Source of the DNA: Arcobacter_B sp049472135
GTDB lineage: Bacteria > Campylobacterota > Campylobacteria > Campylobacterales > Arcobacteraceae
Direction: 5' to 3'
Length of the DNA: 64,000 bases
Assembly: GCF_049472135.1 (NCBI RefSeq)
Contig: NZ_JBMOVV010000001.1
Coordinates: 186,001 to 250,000 of the forward strand
Below are positions 8,092 to 16,673 of this stretch, piece after piece. The notes below the pieces were generated by a model. It made no database searches, was not told the DNA's origin, and saw only the letters and a program-made list of their open reading frames with translations. The position numbers were made by a program, and so were the translations under genes. Each line of letters starts with the position of its first letter. Positions within the stretch are counted from its first letter, which is position 1.

Positions 8092-9865
8092 ATTTTCCTT
8101 CTAAGTATCCTAACTCAACTAGTTTATCAAATATTTTACTTACCATATCTCCAGCAGCACTTCCACCATGTCCACCATGTTCAACAAGTACAGTTACAAC
8201 ATACTTAGGGTTTTTATATGGTCCATATGTAGTAAGCCAAGCATGAGATCTTTGATAAAACTCTAAATCACTCTCTTTCATTCTTACTTTTTCTGATTGA
8301 GGAATAGAAACAACTTGAGCTGTTCCTGTTTTACCTGCAATAGTAACTTTAGTTTTTGTATATCTTGAAGCAGTACCTTTTTTGTGATACATAACTTCAT
8401 ACATTCCTTTTCTCATAATTTCTAAGTGTCTTTCAGGGAAGTCAAGACTTACTGGTTCTTTATAGTTTTCTTTGTAGAAGTGAGGTGTTGGAAGTTTTCC
8501 ATTTGCAATATAAGCTGTATATCTTGCCATTTGCATTGGAGTTACTAGCATATTACCTTGCCCAATAGAAGTAATTACTGTTTCTCCTACATACCAAGGT
8601 TTATCATACTTTTTTTGCTTCCATTCTTTATTTGGATTAATACCATAAAATTCATTTACTTGATCAACTCCTGTTTGATGTCCGAATCCTAGTTTGTCTA
8701 AAGTTTTAGAGATTTTATTTATTCCAACTCTTAAACTTCCTTTGTAAAAGAAGTCATCACAACTCTCTCTAATTGCTTTGTTAAAATCAACTATACCATG
8801 TCCAAACCTTTTCCAACATCTAAAGTTTCTATTACCAATTTTAATAAACCCTGAGTCATTTACTGTATAATTTTCTTTTATACCATTTTCTAAAAAGGAT
8901 AAAGCAACCCCCATTTTAATAATTGAAGCAGGAGGATAAAGTCCATTGATTAGTTTATTTGTAAAAGGATGATTAAAATCATTTCTCATTTTATTCCACT
9001 CTTTTACAGAAATACCTCTTGCAAAGATATTATTGTCAAATTCAGGAAATGATGCAGCAGCTAAAAGTTCTCCATTTGTTGAGTCCATTACAATAACAGC
9101 TCCACCTTTATAGTTAAATATCTCTTGAATATATTTTTGAAGGTCAATATCTAGGGTTATTTTTATATTATTATTAGATGATGGTTCTTTTTCTTTTAAT
9201 ACTTCTATTTCTTGATTTAAAGCATTTACTTTTATATCTTTGTATCCCATCTCACCTTGAAGAATATCATTGTAGTATTTTTCTAAACCATTTTTTCCAA
9301 TAATTCCATTGTATGCCGAAAGTTCATTTTTTACAATATCCAATCTAGAAGCTTTTCCAACATAACCAATAATATGAGAAGCTACTGTTTTATACGGATA
9401 ATATCTTTTTACAGCTGATTCAACTTTTATGTTCTCTTTTGAAGCAAATAGTGTATATTTAGGGAAAAATTCATCATAAGGTATATAATCAACTACCTTT
9501 ACATAATCATGATTATAAGCAGAGTCTTTTCTCTTATATGTTTTGATTAGTTTATCTTTTTCATATTTAGGAAAATGCTTTTCAATAAAATCAATGGCAC
9601 TATTTAATTTCTCTTTATTTTTATATGACCTAAGATGAGGTTTTATTAAAATAGAGAACCCCATTTGATTAATAGCTAATTTTTTGCCATTTCTATCTTC
9701 AATAACACCTCTTACAGGCACCTTATTTATTCTACTAATATAGTTTCTTTTTGATAGCTCTTCATAATATGTATTTGATTTAATACTTAAAAAATATACT
9801 CTTACAAGTAAAGTAACCATAATTACAAAAATAAAAATAAATATAATATTTAAACGTGTACTCAT
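8090..9865 (-). CDS. mrdA: Penicillin-binding protein 2 (peptidoglycan transpeptidase MrdA)
   Basis: A 591-residue class B PBP for cell elongation. It has an N-terminal membrane anchor (about 7-27), a pedestal domain, and the transpeptidase motifs SIIK (S314 nucleophile, K317), SCD (368-370) and KTGT (512-515). The SCD second motif, rather than SxN, fits the PBP2 subgroup. It crosslinks wall strands in the periplasm, normally with RodA and MreC. The start ATG overlaps the stop of the upstream MreD-like gene by 4 nt, so the two are translationally coupled. Length is typical. Confidence 0.95.
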   Translation of the reverse strand: MSTRLNIIFIFIFVIMVTLLVRVYFLSIKSNTYYEELSKRNYISRINKVPVRGVIEDRNGKKLAINQMGFSILIKPHLRSYKNKEKLNSAIDFIEKHFPKYEKDKLIKTYKRKDSAYNHDYVKVVDYIPYDEFFPKYTLFASKENIKVESAVKRYYPYKTVASHIIGYVGKASRLDIVKNELSAYNGIIGKNGLEKYYNDILQGEMGYKDIKVNALNQEIEVLKEKEPSSNNNIKITLDIDLQKYIQEIFNYKGGAVIVMDSTNGELLAAASFPEFDNNIFARGISVKEWNKMRNDFNHPFTNKLINGLYPPASIIKMGVALSFLENGIKENYTVNDSGFIKIGNRNFRCWKRFGHGIVDFNKAIRESCDDFFYKGSLRVGINKISKTLDKLGFGHQTGVDQVNEFYGINPNKEWKQKKYDKPWYVGETVITSIGQGNMLVTPMQMARYTAYIANGKLPTPHFYKENYKEPVSLDFPERHLEIMRKGMYEVMYHKKGTASRYTKTKVTIAGKTGTAQVVSIPQSEKVRMKESDLEFYQRSHAWLTTYGPYKNPKYVVTVLVEHGGHGGSAAGDMVSKIFDKLVELGYLEGK

Positions 9866-10302
9866 ATAAATGCCCCAATAAATAGTAAATCAATAAATAT
9901 ATTTGCAACTATCGCTTTTAAAATAGTCTCATCAATATTTGCAGATAAAGACCAAATTAATAGAACGCCTAAATAAAATAAAATTACATAAATATAACTA
10001 TTTACTGAACTAAAAGATAGAGTTCTTTTTATGTAAGGAGTTACAAATATGTATAAAAATAAAGATAGAAGTGTTAAAGATAAGGGTTTTAATCCTGAAT
10101 TTATTTCTATAAATAAAAATGCTATAACTATAAAAAATAGTGAGTACATTCTTCTGTTTTTTAGGCTTACAAAAAAAGCCATAAATAATACTCCACTTAA
10201 CATTATAATTAGAAAATATATAGAAGAAATAAGATTTAAAACAACTGCAACAATTATTAGTGTAAATAGAAAAATAGGACTGTCTAAGTTATTATATTTC
10301 AT
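9862..10302 (-). CDS. MreD-like polytopic membrane protein
   Basis: A 146-residue, very hydrophobic protein with about five membrane helices and almost no soluble loops. I do not see a motif that fixes the family. Its size, topology and 4-nt overlap with the PBP2 gene match MreD, the small membrane partner of the rod system, which often lies directly before mrdA. That assignment rests mainly on position and topology. The start ATG has only a weak ribosome site. Confidence 0.55.
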   Translation of the reverse strand: MKYNNLDSPIFLFTLIIVAVVLNLISSIYFLIIMLSGVLFMAFFVSLKNRRMYSLFFIVIAFLFIEINSGLKPLSLTLLSLFLYIFVTPYIKRTLSFSSVNSYIYVILFYLGVLLIWSLSANIDETILKAIVANIFIDLLFIGAFI

Positions 10303-10368
10303 TTGATTTATATTACTTTGTATTTAATTTAAAGTGGCGATTATATTATAAACTCTCTTATAGACTTA

Positions 10369-10695
10369 TCAATCTTGAAGCTGTTGTTTCTCTTCAAGTT
10401 TTTCATCGATTTTTTTGCCTTGATTTGTCATATCATATATAAATGAAAAGATTTCAGCAACAGCTTTGTACATACTTCCTGGTATTTCTTTATCTAAATC
10501 AAGTTGAGATAAAAGTTCTACTAAATCTTCATCTTTTTTAATAGGTATATTATTTTCTCTAGCAATTTTAATAATATTGTTTGCAGTTTCACCTTTTCCT
10601 TTGGCTGTAACCTTTGGTGCACTATCATTATCAATATCATATTTTAAAGCAGCAGCTTTAGGAGTATAACTTTCTTGTTTAATCTCTTTTTGCAT
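10369..10695 (-). CDS. FlhB C-terminal paralogue (FlhX / EscU-YscU-HrcU family)
   Basis: This 108-residue soluble protein matches only the cytoplasmic C-terminal domain of FlhB, the export-specificity switch. Shared features are the AAALKYD start and the block ARENNIPIKKDEDLVELL followed by DLDKEIP. Where FlhB has the self-cleaving NPTH loop it reads VTAKGKGETA, so no cleavage is expected and it resembles an already processed FlhB fragment. Stand-alone FlhX proteins are known in Helicobacter and Campylobacter. It lies 1 nt downstream of the FliK-like gene, consistent with a role in hook-length/substrate switching. Confidence 0.85.
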   Translation of the reverse strand: MQKEIKQESYTPKAAALKYDIDNDSAPKVTAKGKGETANNIIKIARENNIPIKKDEDLVELLSQLDLDKEIPGSMYKAVAEIFSFIYDMTNQGKKIDEKLEEKQQLQD

Positions 10696-10696
10696 T

Positions 10697-12799
10697 TTAT
10701 ACCCTTATATCGATACCAGAATTAAAAGAACTGTTTCCATAAGCGTTTTTTGTGTAAGTTTGTTCTGGTCTTGATTCTTTTTCATTCTCTTCTTTTAAGT
10801 CTAGTATTTTTATGTTTACAGGAATTAAATCTACACTATTTAGAGCTTGTTTTAGTTTTTGAAGGTTGTCTCTAAACTTTTCTTTAAAGTGTTCTCTTTG
10901 TGCATGTATTGTTAAGTCAAGTTTATTCTTATCATACAGTCCTAACATTAAATCAACTTTTCCAAAATCTTTAAGACTTAGATTTATTTGACAATAAAAC
11001 TTCTCTTCTTCTTTCGACTTTTTTATACCAATACTTCCATCCTCTAACATATCCCATAAAAATGGAACATAAACATAATTAGAGTTTGAACTAACAGATA
11101 ATAGCTGATGATAATCAATTTGCATTAGCATTTTATCTACTTGTTTAAACATTTCTTGAGATTTTACATCTGTTTTTGTTGAGAGTTCATCTTGCATTTG
11201 AAGAAGAATTGTTTTCATATCATTTGATAAAGGGTTATTATCTTTTGTTTGAGAAAAAGCTTGATTTGTATTTAAAGGATTATTTGTAACAGCTTGTTTG
11301 ATAGTTGATTCTATTTTTTCTACAACTTCTAATATTTGATTTTGAATAGCTGGTGTATTAGGAGTATTTTGATTAGTTGCTATATTTGTAATACTTTCTT
11401 TTAAAAGTAAAACTAAGCTGTTTAAATTATTTGCAAAATTATTAGGAAAATTACTAGTGAAACTATTTTGAGTATTAGTTATATTATTTAGATTTGTAGT
11501 CGTATTTACTGTTTGAATAGGATTTTCTATTTTTGCAAATAGATTTTGTATAGTTTCAAGTTTTGAAACTATTTTATTTGTCTGATTTAAATCTATATTA
11601 TTTACATTTGCCAATTGCGTTTTTAAGGCTGTTAAATTCTCTTTTAAATTTGATAATAAAGAGCTTTTCTGTTCACTTATATTTACAAAGTTTTGAACTT
11701 TACTTTCAAGATTTGCAATATTTTCACTAATATTTTTTAGATTTAAAACAAGATTCGAAATATTTTGGTTTTGATTTGATGCTTGTGTGATTTCTTTTGA
11801 ATTTAGTAGATTATTTAAAAGAGCTTTTGGTTCTACAAATTTATCATTTTTTACAAATAAGTCATTTGATTTTAAAAGATTATCTATTTGTTCATTTACT
11901 ATTTTTGTTGTAGTAGGATTATTTGTAGTTGATAAGTTGAATTGATTTTTTATTTCACTTAAAAGTTGTTTTGTTTGTACATTTATTTGCTCTTTATTAT
12001 TTACAAGTAGATTTGTCTGCTCTTTTGTTACTTGTTGATTTTGAGTATTTTGGGTTTGTATATTTTTATTTCCTACATTTTCTAAAGTATCTAGTTTAGA
12101 TTCAAGAAGTGAGCCTTGAGATATAATACTTTTTAGTTGCTGTGTTAAGTTTGATAAATCCTTAGTACTGCTATTTTGCAACGAACTTATTAGGTTTTGC
12201 AATAAGGGAACTAAAGTTTTTAAGTTTTCACTATTTTTAGTAATTACAGGATTTGTGCTTTGCTGTAGAGTACTTGCTATTAATTGTGAGACTTGCTTTG
12301 CAATAGGAGTATTTATATCTTTTATAATATTTTGTATTTGTGTTAAAAGTTTTTCAATATTAGCAGGAAGTGTAGGTTTTGACGAACTGCTTTGAGCTAT
12401 TTTAGACTCTAAAAAAACTCCTGATTTATTTATTTGTTCTTTTAAACTATTTTCATCTACATTTGCAATATTTTTTAAAAAAGATTCTAAATTTGGTTTA
12501 TATTTATTAAGTGTAGAGTTAGAATCAATTTGAGATAATATTGAGCCTAATGACTTTGAGAAAGAGCCTAGGTCTTTAAAAATATTACTATTTTTTAATA
12601 TATTTTCAATATTTGCATTTGTTTTAGTACCATTTTTTATATCATCAAAAAGATTTTTTAAAACATCATTTACAGATACAGATTTATTTTTTATCATATC
12701 TTGTAAAGTTTTAGAGTCTGCTTCTTTTAAAACCTCTTTTAAAGCTTTATTATTGTTTGGTATGAGTATATTTAGAAGTGAATTGTTTGATACTAACAT
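10697..12799 (-). CDS. FliK-like flagellar hook-length control protein
   Basis: This 700-residue protein has a long, low-complexity N-terminal region very rich in Asn, Gln, Ser, Thr and Leu with weak heptads (residues 1 to about 540). A compact C-terminal domain follows (about 560-665: NYVYVPFLWDM, then INLSLKDFGKVDLMLGLYD). That order, a variable secreted ruler plus a conserved globular C-terminus, is that of FliK proteins, and the globular part has the beta-rich look of the FliK C-terminal domain. Its partner in the specificity switch is FlhB, and the next gene encodes an FlhB-type domain, which supports the call. Confidence 0.72.
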   Translation of the reverse strand: MLVSNNSLLNILIPNNNKALKEVLKEADSKTLQDMIKNKSVSVNDVLKNLFDDIKNGTKTNANIENILKNSNIFKDLGSFSKSLGSILSQIDSNSTLNKYKPNLESFLKNIANVDENSLKEQINKSGVFLESKIAQSSSSKPTLPANIEKLLTQIQNIIKDINTPIAKQVSQLIASTLQQSTNPVITKNSENLKTLVPLLQNLISSLQNSSTKDLSNLTQQLKSIISQGSLLESKLDTLENVGNKNIQTQNTQNQQVTKEQTNLLVNNKEQINVQTKQLLSEIKNQFNLSTTNNPTTTKIVNEQIDNLLKSNDLFVKNDKFVEPKALLNNLLNSKEITQASNQNQNISNLVLNLKNISENIANLESKVQNFVNISEQKSSLLSNLKENLTALKTQLANVNNIDLNQTNKIVSKLETIQNLFAKIENPIQTVNTTTNLNNITNTQNSFTSNFPNNFANNLNSLVLLLKESITNIATNQNTPNTPAIQNQILEVVEKIESTIKQAVTNNPLNTNQAFSQTKDNNPLSNDMKTILLQMQDELSTKTDVKSQEMFKQVDKMLMQIDYHQLLSVSSNSNYVYVPFLWDMLEDGSIGIKKSKEEEKFYCQINLSLKDFGKVDLMLGLYDKNKLDLTIHAQREHFKEKFRDNLQKLKQALNSVDLIPVNIKILDLKEENEKESRPEQTYTKNAYGNSSFNSGIDIRV

Positions 12800-12862
12800 T
12801 TTAAAAGTATAGCATAATTTAAAATATATTAACTTTTACTACTTTTTGGCTAAAGTATAGTT

Positions 12863-13357
12863 ATGAAAAGAAGAGAATTTATAAAATTTACATCATTTAC
12901 TTTTATCACTTTTAATACCTCTTTTGTAGTTGCAAAGGTATTTGAAAAAGAGTCACTGTTAATCTTAGATGAAATATTTAAGATTTTATTCCCAAAAACA
13001 AAAAATATGCCAAGTGCTAAAGAGTTTTCAGCTTTAAATTTTCTAGTAAAGAATATTGCTCATGAGAGTTTTTATAATGATGAGAAAACATTTATTTTAC
13101 AAGGTTTAGAGGATTTTAAAACTAGTTTTCCTAACTTTATAAATTTAAGTGATTTAGATAAAAAGATTTTGATTGAGACTATTGTAAATACAAATAGTTA
13201 TGCCCAATCGTGGTTATCAAAACTTGTATATTATGGATTAGAAGCAATGTTTAGTGACCCAATGTATGGAGGAAATAAAAATCAAGTTGCATGGAAAAGT
13301 GTAGCTCATAGCGTTGGATATCCAAGACCTAAATTAAAGTATGGACAAAAATTATGA
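12863..13357 (+). CDS. Gluconate 2-dehydrogenase subunit 3-like protein
   Basis: A 164-residue protein with an N-terminal MKRREFIKF segment followed by a hydrophobic stretch, a Tat-like signal with a twin arginine. The rest is helical and resembles the small subunit of membrane-bound gluconate/fructose-type dehydrogenases. In those enzymes the small subunit carries the Tat signal and brings the folded flavoprotein to the periplasm. The downstream GMC flavoprotein has no signal of its own and its start overlaps this stop by 4 nt, which fits that model. The ribosome site is poor (taaag). The substrate is unknown. Confidence 0.75.
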   Translation: MKRREFIKFTSFTFITFNTSFVVAKVFEKESLLILDEIFKILFPKTKNMPSAKEFSALNFLVKNIAHESFYNDEKTFILQGLEDFKTSFPNFINLSDLDKKILIETIVNTNSYAQSWLSKLVYYGLEAMFSDPMYGGNKNQVAWKSVAHSVGYPRPKLKYGQKL

Positions 13358-15009
13358 TTTATGATGTATGTGTTGTAGGAAGTGGTGCTGGAGCAGGTCC
13401 TATAATATATGAATTAAGTAAGGCTGGTTATAAAGTATGTGTTTTAGAAAAAGGAGATATTTACAAAAGAAAAGATTTTTCTAAAGATGAATTAGCCACT
13501 GTAAGAAGAGATATATACACTCCTAATTTAAATAAACAGTATCATACAATAGAAGAGAATATTGATGATAAATGGACAAAGTTTCCCACTTATGAAACTA
13601 AATGGTGTTTTTGGAATGGAAATATATTAGGTGGTTCATCAAACTTTATGAGTGGTTTTTTTTATAGATTAAAACCAAATGATTTTAAACTAAAAACTAT
13701 CTATGGGAAACCTGAAGGCTCAAATATTGAAGATTGGCCCATTACATATGAAGAATTAGAACCTTATTATGACAAAGTTGAAAAAGTTATAGGCGTTTCA
13801 GGAAAGGTTAGTAATTATAAGTTTCAAGAACCAAGAAGTTCAAAGGACTTTCCTTATAAACCTTTAGATGAACACCCTTTAGTTGAACTTATAGATACAT
13901 CTTCAAAAAAACTTGGCTTTTCAATTGTAAAAACTCCAAGGGCTATTTTAAGTGAAAATGATAAGCATAGAAAGAGTTGTTATTATTCTAATTATTGTGG
14001 TTCTTATGCTTGTTCAAGTGGTGCAAAAGGAAGTAGTAGGGAAGCTTTAATCATTCCTGCTTTGAAAACAAATAATGTAAAAATAATAGCTAATGCTTTT
14101 GTTTATAGATTAAACTGTAATGAAGATAAAAAAGTCACATCAGTAAACTACTATACAAAAGATAAGCAAAGTAAAGAAGTAAAAGCTAAACTTTTTGTTA
14201 TTGCTGCACAAGCAGTAGAGTCTTCAAGGCTTTTATTAAATTCTAAATCAAAAGAGTTTCCCAATGGAGTTGCAAATAATAGTTTAAATGTTGGAAAAAA
14301 CTTTTTATCAACAGCTGGCGGTATTGTAACTGGAACTTTTGATGATACAAACCTTCCTTTAAAACAACTTTTAAAACCTGGGCTTTTTATCAATAGAGCA
14401 ATAAAAGATTTTTATTATACTAAAGAGTTTAAAGGTGGTATGATAGAACTAGTTTTTGAACATGCAAACCCTATAAAAAGAGCAAATAGTCTAAAATGGG
14501 ATGGTAATAATCTTTTAATAGGTAAAGAGTTACAAGATAAAATATTTAACACTTTTACAAAAACAAGAACTTTAAATATGGAGATTTTTGTAGATTGGAC
14601 ACCCAATGACAATAGTTTTATTAGTGTGGATGATAATTACAAAGATGAATATGGAATACCTGTTGCTAATATTAGAATAGGTGCTTTTAAAGAGGATATT
14701 AAAGTATCAAGATTTTTAGAAGAGAAAGCAATATCTTTATTTAAAAAAATGAAAGCTAAAAATATAAATTCAAATATTTCAGAACTACCTGCACAAAATT
14801 TACTCGCTGGTGGATGTAGGTTTGCAGATGATCCTAAAACTTCTGTTTTAAATAAATATTGTCAAGCTCATGAAGTAAAAAATCTTTTTGTAAGTGATGG
14901 AAGTTTTATGCCAACAGGTGGAAGTGTACCTTATACTTTTACTATTTATGCAAACTCTTTTAGGGTTGCAGATTATATTAAAAAACATTATGATAAAATA
15001 ATATCTTAA
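13354..15009 (+). CDS. GMC-family FAD oxidoreductase (dehydrogenase large subunit)
   Basis: A 551-residue flavoprotein with an N-terminal FAD dinucleotide fold (VVGSGAGAGP, then VLEKGD), the LGGSSNFMSG segment of GMC enzymes near residue 103, and the C-terminal GMC block with ADDPKTSVLN and NLFVSDGSFMP. It should oxidise an alcohol or sugar and pass electrons to a respiratory acceptor. Two oddities stand out: the usual catalytic His before GG is Leu (NLLAGGC), and the usual Asn in the C-terminal NP pair is Val (GSVPYTFTI). No cytochrome c subunit is adjacent. It is coupled to the RR-signal small subunit. Confidence 0.85.
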   Translation: MIYDVCVVGSGAGAGPIIYELSKAGYKVCVLEKGDIYKRKDFSKDELATVRRDIYTPNLNKQYHTIEENIDDKWTKFPTYETKWCFWNGNILGGSSNFMSGFFYRLKPNDFKLKTIYGKPEGSNIEDWPITYEELEPYYDKVEKVIGVSGKVSNYKFQEPRSSKDFPYKPLDEHPLVELIDTSSKKLGFSIVKTPRAILSENDKHRKSCYYSNYCGSYACSSGAKGSSREALIIPALKTNNVKIIANAFVYRLNCNEDKKVTSVNYYTKDKQSKEVKAKLFVIAAQAVESSRLLLNSKSKEFPNGVANNSLNVGKNFLSTAGGIVTGTFDDTNLPLKQLLKPGLFINRAIKDFYYTKEFKGGMIELVFEHANPIKRANSLKWDGNNLLIGKELQDKIFNTFTKTRTLNMEIFVDWTPNDNSFISVDDNYKDEYGIPVANIRIGAFKEDIKVSRFLEEKAISLFKKMKAKNINSNISELPAQNLLAGGCRFADDPKTSVLNKYCQAHEVKNLFVSDGSFMPTGGSVPYTFTIYANSFRVADYIKKHYDKIIS

Positions 15010-15027
15010 ATTTGTTTTGGAGTTTTA

Positions 15028-15876
15028 ATGAAAAGAGTTATTTTATCTAGTTTTATACCATTTTTATGTTTTGCACAAATGGATGATTATCTTCCTTTGA
15101 GTGAATTTTCTAATGATAAAAAGATTGAGTACAATTTTGTAGATAATCAAGAAAAAAAAGAAATAAAAAAAGTTGAACCAACTGTAAAAGAAGAAAAAAT
15201 TGTATTAGAACCTATCAAAGAGTACAAAGAAGAAATAGTACAAAAACCAATAAAGAAAGAAGTTGAAGTTATAGAAGTAAGAAAAAGTATTTTAAATGAT
15301 GAGGTAAAGCAAGAAGATATTTTGGAAAATAAAAATAGTTTTTCTATAGATGAAACTCTTGTGGAAGTAAAATTTGAATATTCTCCTATTGATATTGATA
15401 TAAAAAGTAGTGGGGGTTCTTTATCGGAAACTGCAAATGCATTTTCTCCAATCATTTCTTTTCAAAATAATAATGACAAGTTTAGCTTTGAGTTTTTTAT
15501 GACAGATAAAAAGTTTGAGACTAAAGTGTATAAAATTAATTATAAAAGAATCTTTGATAAACTAAAAGTTGGAGCAGGGATAAACAGGTATGAAATAAGT
15601 GCTAATGCTCTTAAAGCACGAGAAAACTATCTAAGTATTCAAGGTAACTATACATCAAATATTTCAAATATTGATAACTTATGGTTTGATGTTGAAGGTT
15701 CAATCGGAACAGGTGATAATATTGATGCTTTTGAATATAAGTTTACTTTAGGTTATCAAAATAATGAATTTAGTGAATCATCTTATATTTTAGGATATAA
15801 GGGCAAAGAGTTTAAATCTGATGGTGTTGACTTGTCTTATAAAGGGCCGTTTATTGGAGTAAAAACTATATTCTAA
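15028..15876 (+). CDS. Probable outer-membrane protein, unknown function
   Basis: This 282-residue protein is not a family I recognise. A signal peptide (residues 1-16, ending CFA) precedes a Lys/Glu-rich, probably disordered stretch (about 25-110). The C-terminal 160 residues alternate polar and hydrophobic residues with many aromatics and Gly, as in small beta-barrels, and end in the aromatic residue F (VKTIF), typical of outer-membrane proteins. It follows the GMC gene by 18 nt on the same strand, so it may serve the same substrate, for instance as a porin-like entry route. That is inference from position only. Confidence 0.6.
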   Translation: MKRVILSSFIPFLCFAQMDDYLPLSEFSNDKKIEYNFVDNQEKKEIKKVEPTVKEEKIVLEPIKEYKEEIVQKPIKKEVEVIEVRKSILNDEVKQEDILENKNSFSIDETLVEVKFEYSPIDIDIKSSGGSLSETANAFSPIISFQNNNDKFSFEFFMTDKKFETKVYKINYKRIFDKLKVGAGINRYEISANALKARENYLSIQGNYTSNISNIDNLWFDVEGSIGTGDNIDAFEYKFTLGYQNNEFSESSYILGYKGKEFKSDGVDLSYKGPFIGVKTIF

Positions 15877-15931
15877 ATCTATCAAATACTTACAAATTGT
15901 AATATTTCAAGCTTTGTAAAATATTTTTTGA

Positions 15932-15937
15932 TATAAT
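15932..15937 (+). promoter_or_regulatory. Predicted -10 box for the ArsC-like/RecD2 operon
   Basis: TATAAT after a T-rich stretch, 33 nt before the ATG at 15970, with AAGG ahead of the start codon. Confidence 0.5.
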
Positions 15938-15969
15938 TTCTAAAAATTATAATTTAAGGTACTAAAAGT

Positions 15970-16320
15970 ATGGAAGATATTACAATTTGGCATAATCCAA
16001 GATGTTCAAAGTCAAGAAATGCATTAAATCTATTAGAAGAAAAAAATATTGATGCACAAGTTGTTAAATATTTAGATGAAACACCTTCTAAAGAAGAGAT
16101 AAAAGATATTTTAAATAAGCTTAATATGACAGCACAAGAGCTTATGAGAAAAGGTGAAACTGTTTATAAAGAGTTAGGTTTAAAAGATGAAACTAATGAA
16201 GATAAACTAATTGATGCAATGATTGAAAATCCTAAACTAATTGAAAGACCTGTTATTATTAAAGGTGAAAAAGCAGTTATTGCAAGACCTATTGAAAACT
16301 TAGAAGAGTTACTTAAATAA
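15970..16320 (+). CDS. ArsC/Spx-type thioredoxin-fold protein (arsenate reductase family)
   Basis: This 116-residue protein has the ArsC fold: WHNPRCSKSRNAL with the single catalytic cysteine C12, and RPVIIKGEKAVIARP near residue 93, which includes the conserved RP and the arginine that binds oxyanion in glutaredoxin-coupled arsenate reductases. It probably reduces arsenate or another small thiol substrate in the cytoplasm. No arsenite pump or ArsR is adjacent, so a true arsenic role is not shown; many chromosomal family members (YfgD type) have unknown substrates. The next gene starts on the final base of this stop codon. Confidence 0.8.
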   Translation: MEDITIWHNPRCSKSRNALNLLEEKNIDAQVVKYLDETPSKEEIKDILNKLNMTAQELMRKGETVYKELGLKDETNEDKLIDAMIENPKLIERPVIIKGEKAVIARPIENLEELLK

Positions 16321-16673
16321 TGCATGAAAAACAACAAAGAATAAGATATATTAGAGTATTAGAGAAGTTCTTTACAAGAACTGTCTCTTTACTAAAACTA
16401 GATAATTTTGATGTAGAACTTTTTAAACAAAGAACTAAAAAAAATTATGAAGACCTAAAAAGAGTTGATGCTGTGCCATTACACTCTGCATATCTTACTT
16501 CTTTAACAGAGTTTTTAAATACTACTTTACAATATATTGATACTCACACAGAAGATTTTGAAGATGAAAGATCTACACTTTTAAAACAAGCTAATCTAAT
16601 TCAAAAAGAGAAAAAGAAAAAAACTTATACTAAAGATAAACATAAACATAAAAAATTTAATGACGGGTATTAA
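16320..16673 (+). CDS. Unknown small basic protein
   Basis: I do not recognise this 117-residue protein. It is predicted all-helical, with no signal or membrane segment, and ends in a strongly basic Lys/His-rich tail (KKKKTYTKDKHKHKK) that could bind nucleic acid. Its ATG overlaps the stop of the ArsC-like gene by one base, and its own stop overlaps the ATG of the RecD2-like helicase by one base. It is therefore translated together with the helicase, which suggests, but does not prove, a joint role. Confidence 0.6.
   Translation: MHEKQQRIRYIRVLEKFFTRTVSLLKLDNFDVELFKQRTKKNYEDLKRVDAVPLHSAYLTSLTEFLNTTLQYIDTHTEDFEDERSTLLKQANLIQKEKKKKTYTKDKHKHKKFNDGY

Noticed and set aside
10697..12799. Low-complexity repeat or surface adhesin
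   Set aside because: The Asn/Gln-rich region has no unit repeat or signal peptide, and the C-terminal domain and FlhX neighbour fit FliK better.
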